A DNA stretch of 64,000 bases, taken from positions 127,070-191,069 of the forward strand of contig JABSRT010000009.1 of NCBI GenBank assembly GCA_013214945.1, read 5' to 3'. The first letter of the stretch is position 1, and every line of letters starts with the position of its first letter. The notes under the pieces are model-generated. The model had not been told where the DNA came from. It searched no databases and saw only the letters and a program-made list of their open reading frames with translations. The DNA is from Gammaproteobacteria bacterium (GTDB lineage: Bacteria > Pseudomonadota > Gammaproteobacteria > Enterobacterales > Psychrobiaceae). Positions 8,517-17,343 of the stretch are shown here, in pieces. Both the position numbers and the translations under genes were made by a program.

Positions 8517-9282
8517 GTAATTTATTTAAATATTTAACGGGGATGGCATAGGTGATTGCGCTGGGTTTAGATAAAACATTCTCTTTAGATTGTTTTACAA
8601 ACACTTTGTTTACTATGCCGTGGACCCGCCCAGTGCGGGGATCATACATTGGACTGCCACTATTGCCCGGATACGCAGTCGCATCAAGTTGGTAAACAAA
8701 ATAAGGGTTACGTAAACGCTTAAGGCTCGCCAAATTGAGTTGTTTGGCTGAGGCGGCGGGGATCGCAATAGGCGTGATACTAGCAACAATTCCAGTATGA
8801 GTTGCTGGGTATAATCCTAATACGCCACCAATGGGAAAACCGGTGAATGCAATATCACTCCCTTCACCTATTAGGTTACTTGCCCCTAACTTAAAAGTAG
8901 GTAACGCTTTACCGGAAATTTTCAGCACCGCCAGATCATGCAATGACGAAGACGCGATAACCTTAGCATCACGGAACTGCGGTTTGTTGCCCGTACCAAT
9001 CAACACCACTAAACGTTCTCGTCCGCCCTCATCAAGCGAGCTCGGGATTACATGTTTATTGGTTACAATATGACGGCCATCCAAAATAGCAAAGCCGGTG
9101 CCTCTAAGCGTTAACCTTGGCGAGCCAGTGGGATGAAAAGTACCGATACCGACGATAGCAGGTTTGATTTTTGCGATAGTTTTCGCCAGCTCACCACTGG
9201 CAAAAGCACTCGCTGGCCATAACATTACAACAATAAAAAATACCCTGCTCATCCTTAACCATCGTTTTTCAATTGCTGCCAT
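8497..9282 (-). CDS. Secreted trypsin-like serine protease
   Basis: Predicted exported serine peptidase of the trypsin/HtrA fold. The catalytic triad is visible: His in TNKHVI, Asp in LHDLAVLKI, Ser in YPGNSGSPMY. There is no PDZ domain, so it is not a full DegP/DegS. The frame is open to 9315, but ATG at 9280-9282 has GGAG seven bases upstream and gives 261 residues with a normal signal peptide (KRW..RMSR n-region, hydrophobic core, cleavage after SAFA). It is divergent from the acyl-CoA ligase with 82 bases between the starts, so the promoters must be close. Substrate unknown; a link to the neighbouring exosortase-type cluster is inference. Confidence 0.85.
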   Translation of the reverse strand: MAAIEKRWLRMSRVFFIVVMLWPASAFASGELAKTIAKIKPAIVGIGTFHPTGSPRLTLRGTGFAILDGRHIVTNKHVIPSSLDEGGRERLVVLIGTGNKPQFRDAKVIASSSLHDLAVLKISGKALPTFKLGASNLIGEGSDIAFTGFPIGGVLGLYPATHTGIVASITPIAIPAASAKQLNLASLKRLRNPYFVYQLDATAYPGNSGSPMYDPRTGRVHGIVNKVFVKQSKENVLSKPSAITYAIPVKYLNKLLNQLPK

Positions 9283-9364
9283 TGTTATCTCCGCAATAAA
9301 TAATGAAAAAATCACAAAATGTGACTATTCTTTAACTACAGTAATTATAGAAGAGATCCTCAGG

Positions 9365-10945
9365 ATGAGTATTTTTTTCCATCACTTGGTCACCGAAACA
9401 GCCAAAACAAAACCCAATAATATCGCGCTAACTTTTCAGCAACAACAGCTAACCTATCAGCAACTTGCCGATGAGATAAGCCGAGTTGCCGCTAAATATC
9501 TGACGCTCAATGTTAAGCGTTATGACCGAGTGGCAACCTTTTTACCCAAATGCCCACAAGCGGTAACGGCGCTGTTCGCCACCAGCATGATTAATGCAGT
9601 ATTTGTACCGATTAACCCAGTCTTAAAGCCCCAACAAGTGAAACACATATTAACCGACTGCAATGTCAAAGTGTTAGTCACTAACAGCGCCCGCGCTAAG
9701 CAATTACTGGAGATATTTCCACAATGCCCAGACTTAGTCCAATTGATCATCATTGATCCTAAACCAGCGCAGTTTCACACGATTAATCTCAACATTCAGG
9801 CTTGGCCTAACCAAGAACCGGTCACCGAGTTACCGCCCCTTGCCAATGCTACCGATGGTGACATGGCCGCGATCCTGTACACCTCTGGCAGTACTGGTGC
9901 AGCAAAAGGGGTGGTATTGTCACATCGGAACCTGATTTGTGGCGCGCAAAGTGTTGCTAGTTATCTTAATAATAGCGCTGAAGATAAAATATTAGCCTTG
10001 CTACCTTTAAGTTTTGATTATGGTTTAAGCCAGTTAACAACCGCATTTAATGTTGGCGCGCAATGTGTCTTGATGGACTATTTATTGCCTGGAGATGTCA
10101 TTAAAGCCGTTGCCAAACATAAAATTACCGGCCTTGCTGCCGTACCGCCATTATGGGCACAATTAGTTAAGTTAAACTGGCCAGCTGAGGCCAGAGATTC
10201 GTTACGATATTTCACCAATACGGGTGGCGCGATGCCAGAAGCAGTATTGATTAAAATTCGCCAGATATTCGAACAGGCTACCCCTTATTTAATGTACGGC
10301 TTAACCGAAGCATTCCGTTCTAGCTACCTGCCACCTGAATTTGTCGATAGTCACCCGACGTCGATGGGCAAAGCGGTACCCAATGCCGAACTATTGGTTG
10401 TTACGAACGATGGCCGTATTGCCGACGATGACGAACCAGGAGAGTTAGTTCACCGTGGACCGCTCGTCAGCTTAGGCTACTGGAATGCCCCCGAAAAAAC
10501 AGCGCAACGCTTTAAGCCTTTTAGTCAGTCATTATCCGAACTATGTTTGAACGATATTGCGGTTTACTCAGGCGATTGGGTTCGCCGTGATGCCCAAGGT
10601 TTTTTATACTTCATTGGTCGCAAAGACGAAATGATCAAATCGTCGGGTTATCGAATCAGTCCTGCTGAAATAGAAGAAGTTGTGTATCAAATAGCCGATG
10701 TCGTCGTCGCCGCGGTAGTTGGTATTCCTCACCCTGAACTAGGCCAAGCGGTCGTTGTTATTTATCAAGCTAAAGGGGACAACCAATCGCTCACCGCTGA
10801 TATCACTCGCCATTGTAAAAAAGAGTTAGCCAATTACATGCAACCATTGCATTATATTAGTCGCGCTGAGATGCCGCACAATGCTAATGGAAAAATTGAT
10901 AAAACCGTATTAACGGCCGAGTTACAAGATTTATTCAAGGAATGA
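9365..10945 (+). CDS. Acyl-CoA ligase (AMP-forming), exosortase A system-associated
   Basis: Adenylate-forming enzyme that should activate a carboxylic acid as acyl-AMP and transfer it to CoA or a carrier protein. Core motifs are all visible: LYTSGSTGAAKGVVLSHRNL (phosphate loop) near residue 180, MYGLTEAFRSSYLPP, YSGDWVRRDAQGFLYFIGRK, DEMIKSSGYRISPAEIEEV, and the C-terminal catalytic lysine in NANGKIDK. Family resemblance and neighbours fit the ligase of exosortase A/PEP-CTERM loci (TIGR03098 type). The frame is open to 9164, but ATG at 9365 starts the family-typical MSIFFHHLV. It overlaps the next gene by four bases (ATGA). The true substrate cannot be read from sequence. Confidence 0.85.
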   Translation: MSIFFHHLVTETAKTKPNNIALTFQQQQLTYQQLADEISRVAAKYLTLNVKRYDRVATFLPKCPQAVTALFATSMINAVFVPINPVLKPQQVKHILTDCNVKVLVTNSARAKQLLEIFPQCPDLVQLIIIDPKPAQFHTINLNIQAWPNQEPVTELPPLANATDGDMAAILYTSGSTGAAKGVVLSHRNLICGAQSVASYLNNSAEDKILALLPLSFDYGLSQLTTAFNVGAQCVLMDYLLPGDVIKAVAKHKITGLAAVPPLWAQLVKLNWPAEARDSLRYFTNTGGAMPEAVLIKIRQIFEQATPYLMYGLTEAFRSSYLPPEFVDSHPTSMGKAVPNAELLVVTNDGRIADDDEPGELVHRGPLVSLGYWNAPEKTAQRFKPFSQSLSELCLNDIAVYSGDWVRRDAQGFLYFIGRKDEMIKSSGYRISPAEIEEVVYQIADVVVAAVVGIPHPELGQAVVVIYQAKGDNQSLTADITRHCKKELANYMQPLHYISRAEMPHNANGKIDKTVLTAELQDLFKE

Positions 10946-12240
10946 AAATAATGCCAAATGCCGTACCAAAAGCAATGCTAGAATCCGCGCCAAAAGCAAT
11001 GAGAAAGCCGACGCCCATTCATGCGCCAATGGAGCAATTTAGCAGCGTGAACGGTCAGCTGATGTTAGGACGTTTCACCATGCGTGATATCGCCAACATG
11101 GTTGGTCAAACGCCTTTTTATGCATATGACCGCACCGTAATCAACACGACGGTCAATGCCTTGCGCCAAGCTTTACCTGCGGCAATAGAGTTGCACTATG
11201 CGATTAAAGCCAACCCCTATCAGCCCGTGATAAATCACATGGCTTCATTAGTTGATGGTTTTGATGTCGCGTCTGCCGGAGAGATGTTACGGGCACTGCA
11301 AACGTCAATGAGCCCCGAAAATATTAGTTTTGCAGGCCCCGGAAAAACTAACCAAGAACTCATCAGCGCCATCACCGCGGGTGTGACATTAAATGTTGAA
11401 TCAGCCTCAGAACTGACAAAAATCGAGCAGTTAAGTCAGCACCTCAACATTAAGGCTAATGTTGCGCTGCGGGTCAACCCTGCCTTTGAATTAAAATCGT
11501 CTGGCATGCAAATGACCGGGGGCGCTAAGCCGTTTGGCATCGACAGCGAGCAAGTCGCCGATTTAATTGTGAAGATAAATAACGGCCCGCTTAATTTTAT
11601 CGGGTTACACATTTTTAGCGGCTCGCAAAATTTAAAACCTCAAGCATTAATCGAGGCGCACAATCAAACCTTTGCGTTGGCTAGTCAGCTGCTCGAGCAA
11701 GCAAATAGCAGCGCGATTAGTATCAATATTGGTGGTGGGTTTGGCATTCCCTATTTCCCAGGTGAGTCACATTTGCCGCTCAGTGAAATTTGCAAAAATT
11801 TAGACCGCTTGTTAAATCAATATCAACGACAATTTAGCCAAACAAAAATAGTGATGGAGTTTGGTCGTTATTTAGTTGGCCCCGCTGGCGTTTATGTCTG
11901 TGAGGTTATCGATATTAAGCAATCGAGGCAGCAAACTTTTGTAGTCGCTAACGGTGGTCTACATCATCACCTGTCAAATTCAGGAAATTTCGGCCAGGTG
12001 ATTAGAAAAAATTACCCGGTGGCTGTCGCTAATAAATTAACCGGCCATGAAAATGTGAATGAAACGGTAACCTTAGTGGGTCCTCTTTGTACCCCGCTCG
12101 ATATTTTAGCCAATAAGGTTCAGCTACCAGCTATTGAGGTCGGAGATTTGATTGTGGTTTATCAATCAGGTGCCTACGGTGCTAGTGCCAGCCCCCAACA
12201 ATTCTTAGGTCATCCAAATCTTGCTGAAATATTAATTTAG
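10942..12240 (+). CDS. PLP-dependent decarboxylase, exosortase A system-associated
   Basis: Fold-type III decarboxylase related to diaminopimelate and ornithine decarboxylases. The PLP lysine is in LHYAIKANPY near residue 92. Glycine-rich phosphate binding is in INIGGGFGIPYFPGE, with EFGRYLVGPAGVY and the active-site cysteine of GPLCTPLD further on, and YQSGAYGASASPQQFLGHP at the end. It matches the decarboxylase that accompanies the ligase in exosortase A clusters (TIGR03099 type) better than lysA, because lysine-pathway neighbours are absent. The ATGA overlap with the ligase implies translational coupling. The first 30 residues are a low-complexity KAM/PTP stretch, so ATG further in could also be used. 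Confidence 0.85.
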   Translation: MKIMPNAVPKAMLESAPKAMRKPTPIHAPMEQFSSVNGQLMLGRFTMRDIANMVGQTPFYAYDRTVINTTVNALRQALPAAIELHYAIKANPYQPVINHMASLVDGFDVASAGEMLRALQTSMSPENISFAGPGKTNQELISAITAGVTLNVESASELTKIEQLSQHLNIKANVALRVNPAFELKSSGMQMTGGAKPFGIDSEQVADLIVKINNGPLNFIGLHIFSGSQNLKPQALIEAHNQTFALASQLLEQANSSAISINIGGGFGIPYFPGESHLPLSEICKNLDRLLNQYQRQFSQTKIVMEFGRYLVGPAGVYVCEVIDIKQSRQQTFVVANGGLHHHLSNSGNFGQVIRKNYPVAVANKLTGHENVNETVTLVGPLCTPLDILANKVQLPAIEVGDLIVVYQSGAYGASASPQQFLGHPNLAEILI

Positions 12241-12280
12241 CCTCATGTTTTAAACATAAAACCTCATATATTTCAAATAT

Positions 12281-12305
12281 AAAAAAGGGCCATTGGCCCT
12301 TTTTT
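12281..12305. terminator. Bidirectional terminator between convergent exosortase-type operons
   Basis: A-run, GGGCCA/TGGCCC stem and T-run form a symmetric hairpin at 12281-12305. It serves the rightward ligase-decarboxylase operon and possibly the leftward prsT operon. Confidence 0.88.
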
Positions 12306-12360
12306 ATTACTTTATAAACTACAACAGACACTACACCATGCACTACAACATAGCCTACAA

Positions 12361-15135
12361 TTAAGTGCTGGCCTGCTCTCTTAACTGCATCAATTGCGAT
12401 TTTAAATGCTCAGGTATGTCATTGCCTAAATTATTCAATAGCTCTAATGCTTGATTTTTTTGTGCCATCGCAATTAATACTTCGGCTTTATGCAGAGTAA
12501 AAGCGATGCCTTGGGGGGCGAGACTAATCGCTTTATCAAATTGAATAACCGCTTGCTGGTATTGTTGCATCTTAAACAGAATCACACCGTAACTGTCGAT
12601 AACTTGTGGGTTCTTTGGCATTATCGTTAAGGCTTGTTTAATGTATTTCAGCGCTTGTTGATGCTGACCATTTTCTGACAGGCTCCAGGCTAAATTATTC
12701 AAATAGGCAGGGTTTTTAGGTACCGCTTTAATAAGCTCTTGATAAAGCCCAATCGCCAGCGGTGAGTTAGTACTAACATATATTGTCGCCAATAATGATT
12801 TTACCGAACGATTCAAAGGTTCGGTGACTAAATGATCTTTAAGTACCGTTACCGCCAGATCTGTTTGTTGCAGCTTGATATTACTTTTTGCCAACAACAG
12901 CGCATAACGCGCTTTAGGTTCCGCAGTATATGCTTTGGTTAACTGAGTCAGAGCTTGCGGATATTTCTGTTCTCTAAAAAATAGCTCACCTTCAATCGCC
13001 GCAATATAACTACGGTTTTTTACATTTTTCTTATAGGTATTAAACAAGCGACGCGCCGAGCCTAACTGGCCATCTAGCATCATTAAATTAATTTTAAGCC
13101 CATCAATATTAGTTAAATTACCAAACTTTTTAGCAACCTGTTCAACCAATCGCAGACCATCATTATAACGTCCAAGCTTTTCATGTAGGGCAATTTGCTT
13201 TAATAACGGTAAGGGAGAGTTTGGGTTGCGCAGTGCCCACTGCTCAAAAGTTTTCAACGCCTGTTCCGGTTGGCCTGCTAACATCAAAATATCACCGTAA
13301 CGACGCCAATATGTCTCACTTAATTGCTCTCGAGATTTTATTGAATTTAATAAATCAATGCCTTGCTGCATTTCACCATCAGTAACATGAATAACCGCTC
13401 GTTTGAGTAATATCGGCTCCGATTCAGGAAATGCACTATAAGCCTCTTTAAAAACATTTTTATACTGTTCAATATCCTCGGCTTGCTTCAGTATTAGTTT
13501 CGCTTTTAATTGCAACGCGGTGAAACGTTGCGGATCCATCACCAACACGTTATTAATATCGATGAGAGCTTGATCGTAATCATCTTGAATCACCCGCAAT
13601 TTGGCTAAATTATGTAATGCATCGGCATTATTTGGAAATTTAGCCAAATTAGCCTGCAGCATCTTTTCAGCCAAAGCATAGTCTTTATTATAAAATGGGA
13701 TAATACTTGCGACATTCCAGCCATAAGGCTTATCACTATATTGTTTTTTCAATCGCTCAGCGATATCACGTAATTCGTCAAAACGCTTAGCCAACGCATA
13801 AGATGAGCTAACTTGTGGTAGAACTTGCTCAACTAATTCGGCAACAAATAACGACTGAGTTAAGTCATCGAGTCCCTCAGCCATGCCAAGTTTCATTTTT
13901 AGCACGCCGCGCTTTAACACTAAAGTTTGATTGTCAGGCAATTGGGTTAGCGCCTGCTCAACGAGTTTCAGTGCCGTTAAGTAATCTTGTGCGATCGTAA
14001 ATTCATTGGCCGCTAATACATACAAAACGGCATTCTTTTGGTCTGGAGCCGATAAATTGCCCACCGCATCTCGAGCGGTGTTAATGCTGCCGCGTTTAAT
14101 ATTATTAATTATTTGCATGATCTTCGGCCCGATTAAGGTCGTAGTATGCTTGCTGACCCGAGATAAATGACGGTAAGAGGCTTTATAATCTTCTTGGCGA
14201 AACAGAACCATGCCCGCAACAAGGTTAGCTTGCACATTACCCGACATCGACTCGAGCGTCACTAGCGCATGTTTTAGCGCTAACTCAATCTCATTATCTT
14301 GATAAGCTAACCGAGCAAGTATCACATTAACTACCGGTTGCTTAGCATTAACCTTTAATAGTTTAGCTAACTCTTCCTTAGCACGATTCACGTTATCATT
14401 TTTCAATAAGCTATTAATCAGTAATAGGTTTATTTTGCTGACATTAATTTTGGTCAATTCGATATATTTATCGTAAGCAGCGACCGAGCTTGCATAATCA
14501 GCTCCGGCATAAGACAGTCCTGCATATAGCAGAACAGCTTCTTCCATTGAAGGGTGATCCTCAAGCAGTGTCTTAACGAGTTCAGTTGCTTGAGCGTAGT
14601 CAGTATTAGCAGAAGCCGACATTACTTGTCCTAACCTAGCGTATGCTGCCTCTTCATTAAGGTCATTAGCTAAACTATATTCCGCTAATGCTTGGTCTCG
14701 CATGCCTTGGGACATTAATGCCTGCCCGCGTAACACATAAGCAACCACCAGATCATCAGTGGCCAAGTCAGAAGTCACTAAGGGCAAAGCTAATAGCTGC
14801 TCAAATTCTTTTTGTTTGAACAGTACCATCGCCAGTGGCATTAGCGACTCTTGCAGTAAAGCTGGCTCGCTAACAGTACGCTGCAATTCCTTTTTTGCTG
14901 AAGCATATTGGTTATGTGCCAAATACAACTTGCCCAGTGCCAATCGAACTATAGCGTTAGTAGGATCTTGACGAATAGAATTTTTATACTCAATAATAGC
15001 GGCATTGGTATCACCATTTGATTGATGATTTTTAGCTAATTCAAAATACTCCTGACTAGTTTTAGCACCAGTACAACCGCCAACCATCAAACTAGCCACC
15101 AGTAACGCTAATGTGAACCTTTTATCTTTTAACAT
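12361..15135 (-). CDS. prsT: PEP-CTERM/exosortase system TPR-repeat lipoprotein PrsT
   Basis: A large (924-residue) exported TPR protein. The N-terminus is a lipoprotein signal with lipobox MVGGC (Cys at about 21), and the rest is a run of roughly twenty tetratricopeptide-like helix pairs, for example LGKLYLAHNQYASAKKELQR and LAWSLSENGQHQQALKYIKQ. Length, lipobox and neighbours match PrsT of exosortase A loci (TIGR02917 type). Function is unproven; a role as envelope scaffold for export or polymer assembly is inferred from TPR content. It is last in the leftward operon, 12 bases after hydrolase 1. ATG start at 15133-15135 with AGGATAAAAATT upstream. Confidence 0.85.
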   Translation of the reverse strand: MLKDKRFTLALLVASLMVGGCTGAKTSQEYFELAKNHQSNGDTNAAIIEYKNSIRQDPTNAIVRLALGKLYLAHNQYASAKKELQRTVSEPALLQESLMPLAMVLFKQKEFEQLLALPLVTSDLATDDLVVAYVLRGQALMSQGMRDQALAEYSLANDLNEEAAYARLGQVMSASANTDYAQATELVKTLLEDHPSMEEAVLLYAGLSYAGADYASSVAAYDKYIELTKINVSKINLLLINSLLKNDNVNRAKEELAKLLKVNAKQPVVNVILARLAYQDNEIELALKHALVTLESMSGNVQANLVAGMVLFRQEDYKASYRHLSRVSKHTTTLIGPKIMQIINNIKRGSINTARDAVGNLSAPDQKNAVLYVLAANEFTIAQDYLTALKLVEQALTQLPDNQTLVLKRGVLKMKLGMAEGLDDLTQSLFVAELVEQVLPQVSSSYALAKRFDELRDIAERLKKQYSDKPYGWNVASIIPFYNKDYALAEKMLQANLAKFPNNADALHNLAKLRVIQDDYDQALIDINNVLVMDPQRFTALQLKAKLILKQAEDIEQYKNVFKEAYSAFPESEPILLKRAVIHVTDGEMQQGIDLLNSIKSREQLSETYWRRYGDILMLAGQPEQALKTFEQWALRNPNSPLPLLKQIALHEKLGRYNDGLRLVEQVAKKFGNLTNIDGLKINLMMLDGQLGSARRLFNTYKKNVKNRSYIAAIEGELFFREQKYPQALTQLTKAYTAEPKARYALLLAKSNIKLQQTDLAVTVLKDHLVTEPLNRSVKSLLATIYVSTNSPLAIGLYQELIKAVPKNPAYLNNLAWSLSENGQHQQALKYIKQALTIMPKNPQVIDSYGVILFKMQQYQQAVIQFDKAISLAPQGIAFTLHKAEVLIAMAQKNQALELLNNLGNDIPEHLKSQLMQLREQAST

Positions 15136-15147
15136 AATTTTTATCCT

Positions 15148-16032
15148 CTATCCTTGGACAATTGTATTAACAGTATAAATCTCAACTTCACTGCGCCATT
15201 GCGCACAGGAAAATGTATGGTTAGCGGCGGCTAGTTTTAGCTCACTGGTCATTTTCTGTGACCACAATTGAGCCCACTGAGAATCGTCAGTAAGCAACTG
15301 CATAAATTCTTTGACCACTAAATCTTGGCCACTGGCGATAAAATGCACCTGGCCATTAAATTTAGTTAAACCTTGGCACATATATTCTACAAAATTATCT
15401 TGGGTAAACTTATGACTAACCAACGGAGTCGCCGATCTTTTACTGCTGTTTTGCGGTAAATAAATACCCCTAACGGTGCTAAAAAAACCAGTCACTGCGG
15501 CAGAGAAATTAAAACGACCCGAGCTTAATTTCCCCCAAAATTCTTTGGACAAAAAGCGTTCAAGATAGTAATACTTGAGCATGGTCTTCGCTTTAGTCTT
15601 TGACTGCTCGACCCAAGGGTTAGCGATAAAAATTTGGTTGATTACTGTTGGCTGATGCTGGCTTAAATAGAGTAAAATAGCTGAAGCGCCATCACATAAT
15701 CCCCACAGGGCAATATGCTTTAGCATCGGACACTGCGCTTGAAACTGCTCTATTGCTGCAGGTATGTCTTGATAAGCAGTTAAAAAATTGCTTAATTGAC
15801 CATCACTATCACCAATGCCAGCATAATCAAAACGAAAAACCGCGATACCATGGGCTGCCAAAAATCGCGCCAGCAGTACAAACTGGCGATGACTGCCAAC
15901 GCGTGTTTGCGGCCCGCCAACAATAATGACCACTCCCTGTTTAACTTGGGTTTCATCAGCACAATTAGCCTGATGAACCATACCGGTTAGCCAGTGCTGA
16001 TGACCTTTGAACACTACCGCAGTCTCATGCAT
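15148..16032 (-). CDS. Exosortase A system-associated alpha/beta hydrolase 1
   Basis: Cytoplasmic alpha/beta hydrolase of 294 residues, TIGR03100 type. The block IVGGPQTRVGSHRQFVLLAR with RFDYAGIGDSDG (residues 37-77) is diagnostic, and the nucleophile elbow reads LWGLCDGAS, with Cys where many hydrolases have Ser. The same elbow is usual for this family. The start ATG at 16030-16032 lies inside the end of hydrolase 2 (8-base overlap ATGCATGA), so the two are translationally coupled. The natural substrate is unknown; release or transfer of a carrier-bound acyl group is a guess from the ACP and ligase nearby. Confidence 0.82.
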   Translation of the reverse strand: MHETAVVFKGHQHWLTGMVHQANCADETQVKQGVVIIVGGPQTRVGSHRQFVLLARFLAAHGIAVFRFDYAGIGDSDGQLSNFLTAYQDIPAAIEQFQAQCPMLKHIALWGLCDGASAILLYLSQHQPTVINQIFIANPWVEQSKTKAKTMLKYYYLERFLSKEFWGKLSSGRFNFSAAVTGFFSTVRGIYLPQNSSKRSATPLVSHKFTQDNFVEYMCQGLTKFNGQVHFIASGQDLVVKEFMQLLTDDSQWAQLWSQKMTSELKLAAANHTFSCAQWRSEVEIYTVNTIVQG

Positions 16033-16867
16033 TCAAGCCTCCTAACAAATAACTGATACAGTAATCGCTAAGCTCGGGCACCTGAGTGATTTCTTGTGTT
16101 TGCCAAAAGCTATCACCAACAATAAATTGCTCAGTAACGTCATTAAATTTCTGCCAATTGGCAATGGTTTTTTTACTAATCGCTTTAATTTGTTGCGTCG
16201 GTGGCTGACCAATCTCGACCCAAGCTAAACTTAAGCTATCAGGTAATTGTTTAAGGTCAAGATAGTTTAATTGGGCTATCGCCTCACTTAGTCCGTGATT
16301 TAAATGGTAACCGGCAATTTCAAGCCCACCATTTTTTAATAATTCTTGCTGTAAGTCGGCCATCGTCAATTTGGCCTTAGCATTAATCATGCCCGCCGCT
16401 AAACGCAGCCGCATAAATTGCACCATAAATTGCTTACCATTAAGGGCCGGTTGCAATAACACCAAAGGGGCAGCGGGCGAAATCAATTGGTTACAATAGC
16501 AATCTAAAGCCAATAATGCTCCGCTACGCAGCCCAATCAGTCCGATAGCAACGTCTGGATCTTGCCTTTGCAACGCAAGATAAAGTGCCCGAATATTTTG
16601 TTGCCAAATATCCCAACTGGCTTGACTAAAATCGCCTTCGCTATCTCCGGTACCAAATAAATCAATTAAGCTGACTCTAATATGATGTTGAGCGGCTTGG
16701 CGCGCGAAATCAGCCAACATTTTACGGCTTTTATTTGCTTCTTCAGCAAAAGGAGCGATCACAATAACATTTAACCGGATTTTCTGTTCAAGCTCCGGAA
16801 CAAATTGGGTTATAAATAGCTTGCCGTGAGCTGTATTTAAAAAAAACAGCCGCGGCTTTATTAGCAT
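16025..16867 (-). CDS. Exosortase A system-associated alpha/beta hydrolase 2
   Basis: Second alpha/beta hydrolase-like protein of the cluster, 280 residues, TIGR03101 type. The family stretch IAPFAEEANKSRKMLADFAR is at residues 37-56 and LIDLFGTGDSEGDFSQASWD at about 68-87, with the elbow-like LIGLRSGALLALD near residue 110. The elbow has Arg-Ser rather than the Gly-x-Ser-x-Gly consensus, so catalytic competence is uncertain. It starts at ATG 16865-16867 inside the end of the ACP gene (7-base overlap) and runs into hydrolase 1 with an 8-base overlap. All three are one coupled operon. Confidence 0.82.
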   Translation of the reverse strand: MLIKPRLFFLNTAHGKLFITQFVPELEQKIRLNVIVIAPFAEEANKSRKMLADFARQAAQHHIRVSLIDLFGTGDSEGDFSQASWDIWQQNIRALYLALQRQDPDVAIGLIGLRSGALLALDCYCNQLISPAAPLVLLQPALNGKQFMVQFMRLRLAAGMINAKAKLTMADLQQELLKNGGLEIAGYHLNHGLSEAIAQLNYLDLKQLPDSLSLAWVEIGQPPTQQIKAISKKTIANWQKFNDVTEQFIVGDSFWQTQEITQVPELSDYCISYLLGGLNA

Positions 16868-17097
16868 TTTAGTTCGACAAATGATGTTAATGTACCGATA
16901 GTTTCAAAAACTTCGGCGCTTATTTCATCATCATCAATGACAAAGCCGTAGTTCTCCTCTAACTGGGTAATGACAGTAACAACAGCCATTGAGTCGAATT
17001 CGGCGATAGCGCCAATTAATGGCGTCGCGTCATCCCAATCACTGATGTCGTCAATTTGAAGGCATTGCTGTAGGATCACCATGATATCGTTAAGCAT
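16861..17097 (-). CDS. Acyl carrier protein of the exosortase-type cluster
   Basis: A 78-residue acidic carrier protein. The phosphopantetheine attachment serine is in EFDSMAVVTVI near residue 41, and the C-terminal helix region IDDDEISAEVFETIGTL is typical of ACPs. ATG at 17095-17097 has AAGGA seven bases upstream; the longer frame to 17157 lacks a site and adds a non-ACP sequence. It is first in the leftward operon ACP-hydrolase 2-hydrolase 1-prsT. It is distinct from the fatty-acid ACP, which normally sits with fab genes. The likely partner is the AMP-forming ligase 6 kb away in the convergent operon (inference). Confidence 0.88.
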   Translation of the reverse strand: MLNDIMVILQQCLQIDDISDWDDATPLIGAIAEFDSMAVVTVITQLEENYGFVIDDDEISAEVFETIGTLTSFVELKC

Positions 17098-17287
17098 ATA
17101 ATTCCTTTTAATATTAGTTAGACATGGCGAGACAAAACTAACAATCACTTTCAGCAAGAAAGCTCTGAGTTAGAATGTCCCTTTCTTAACTTCTTTATAT
17201 AGTATGAGTGACGACAGATTGAACACCATCATCCTTTTAGCGTAAATCATTAGTTCACTCAGCTTTTAGTATTAAATAAATCCAGAA

Positions 17288-17318
17288 ACAAAAACGGCAG
17301 CTCCATGAGCTGCCGTTT
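17288..17318 (-). terminator. Intrinsic terminator of hemE
   Basis: An 11-bp perfect stem AAACGGCAGCT/AGCTGCCGTTT (17292-17302 and 17308-17318) with a CCATG loop; on the minus strand it is followed by a T-tract. It lies 25 bases after the hemE stop codon. Confidence 0.9.
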
Positions 17319-17343
17319 AATCATTGATATTATTTATTGAGGG

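Noticed and set aside
9164-9364. Longer N-terminus for the acyl-CoA ligase
   Set aside because: It would overlap the divergent protease start and adds a sequence unlike the family; the ATG at 9365 matches the family start.
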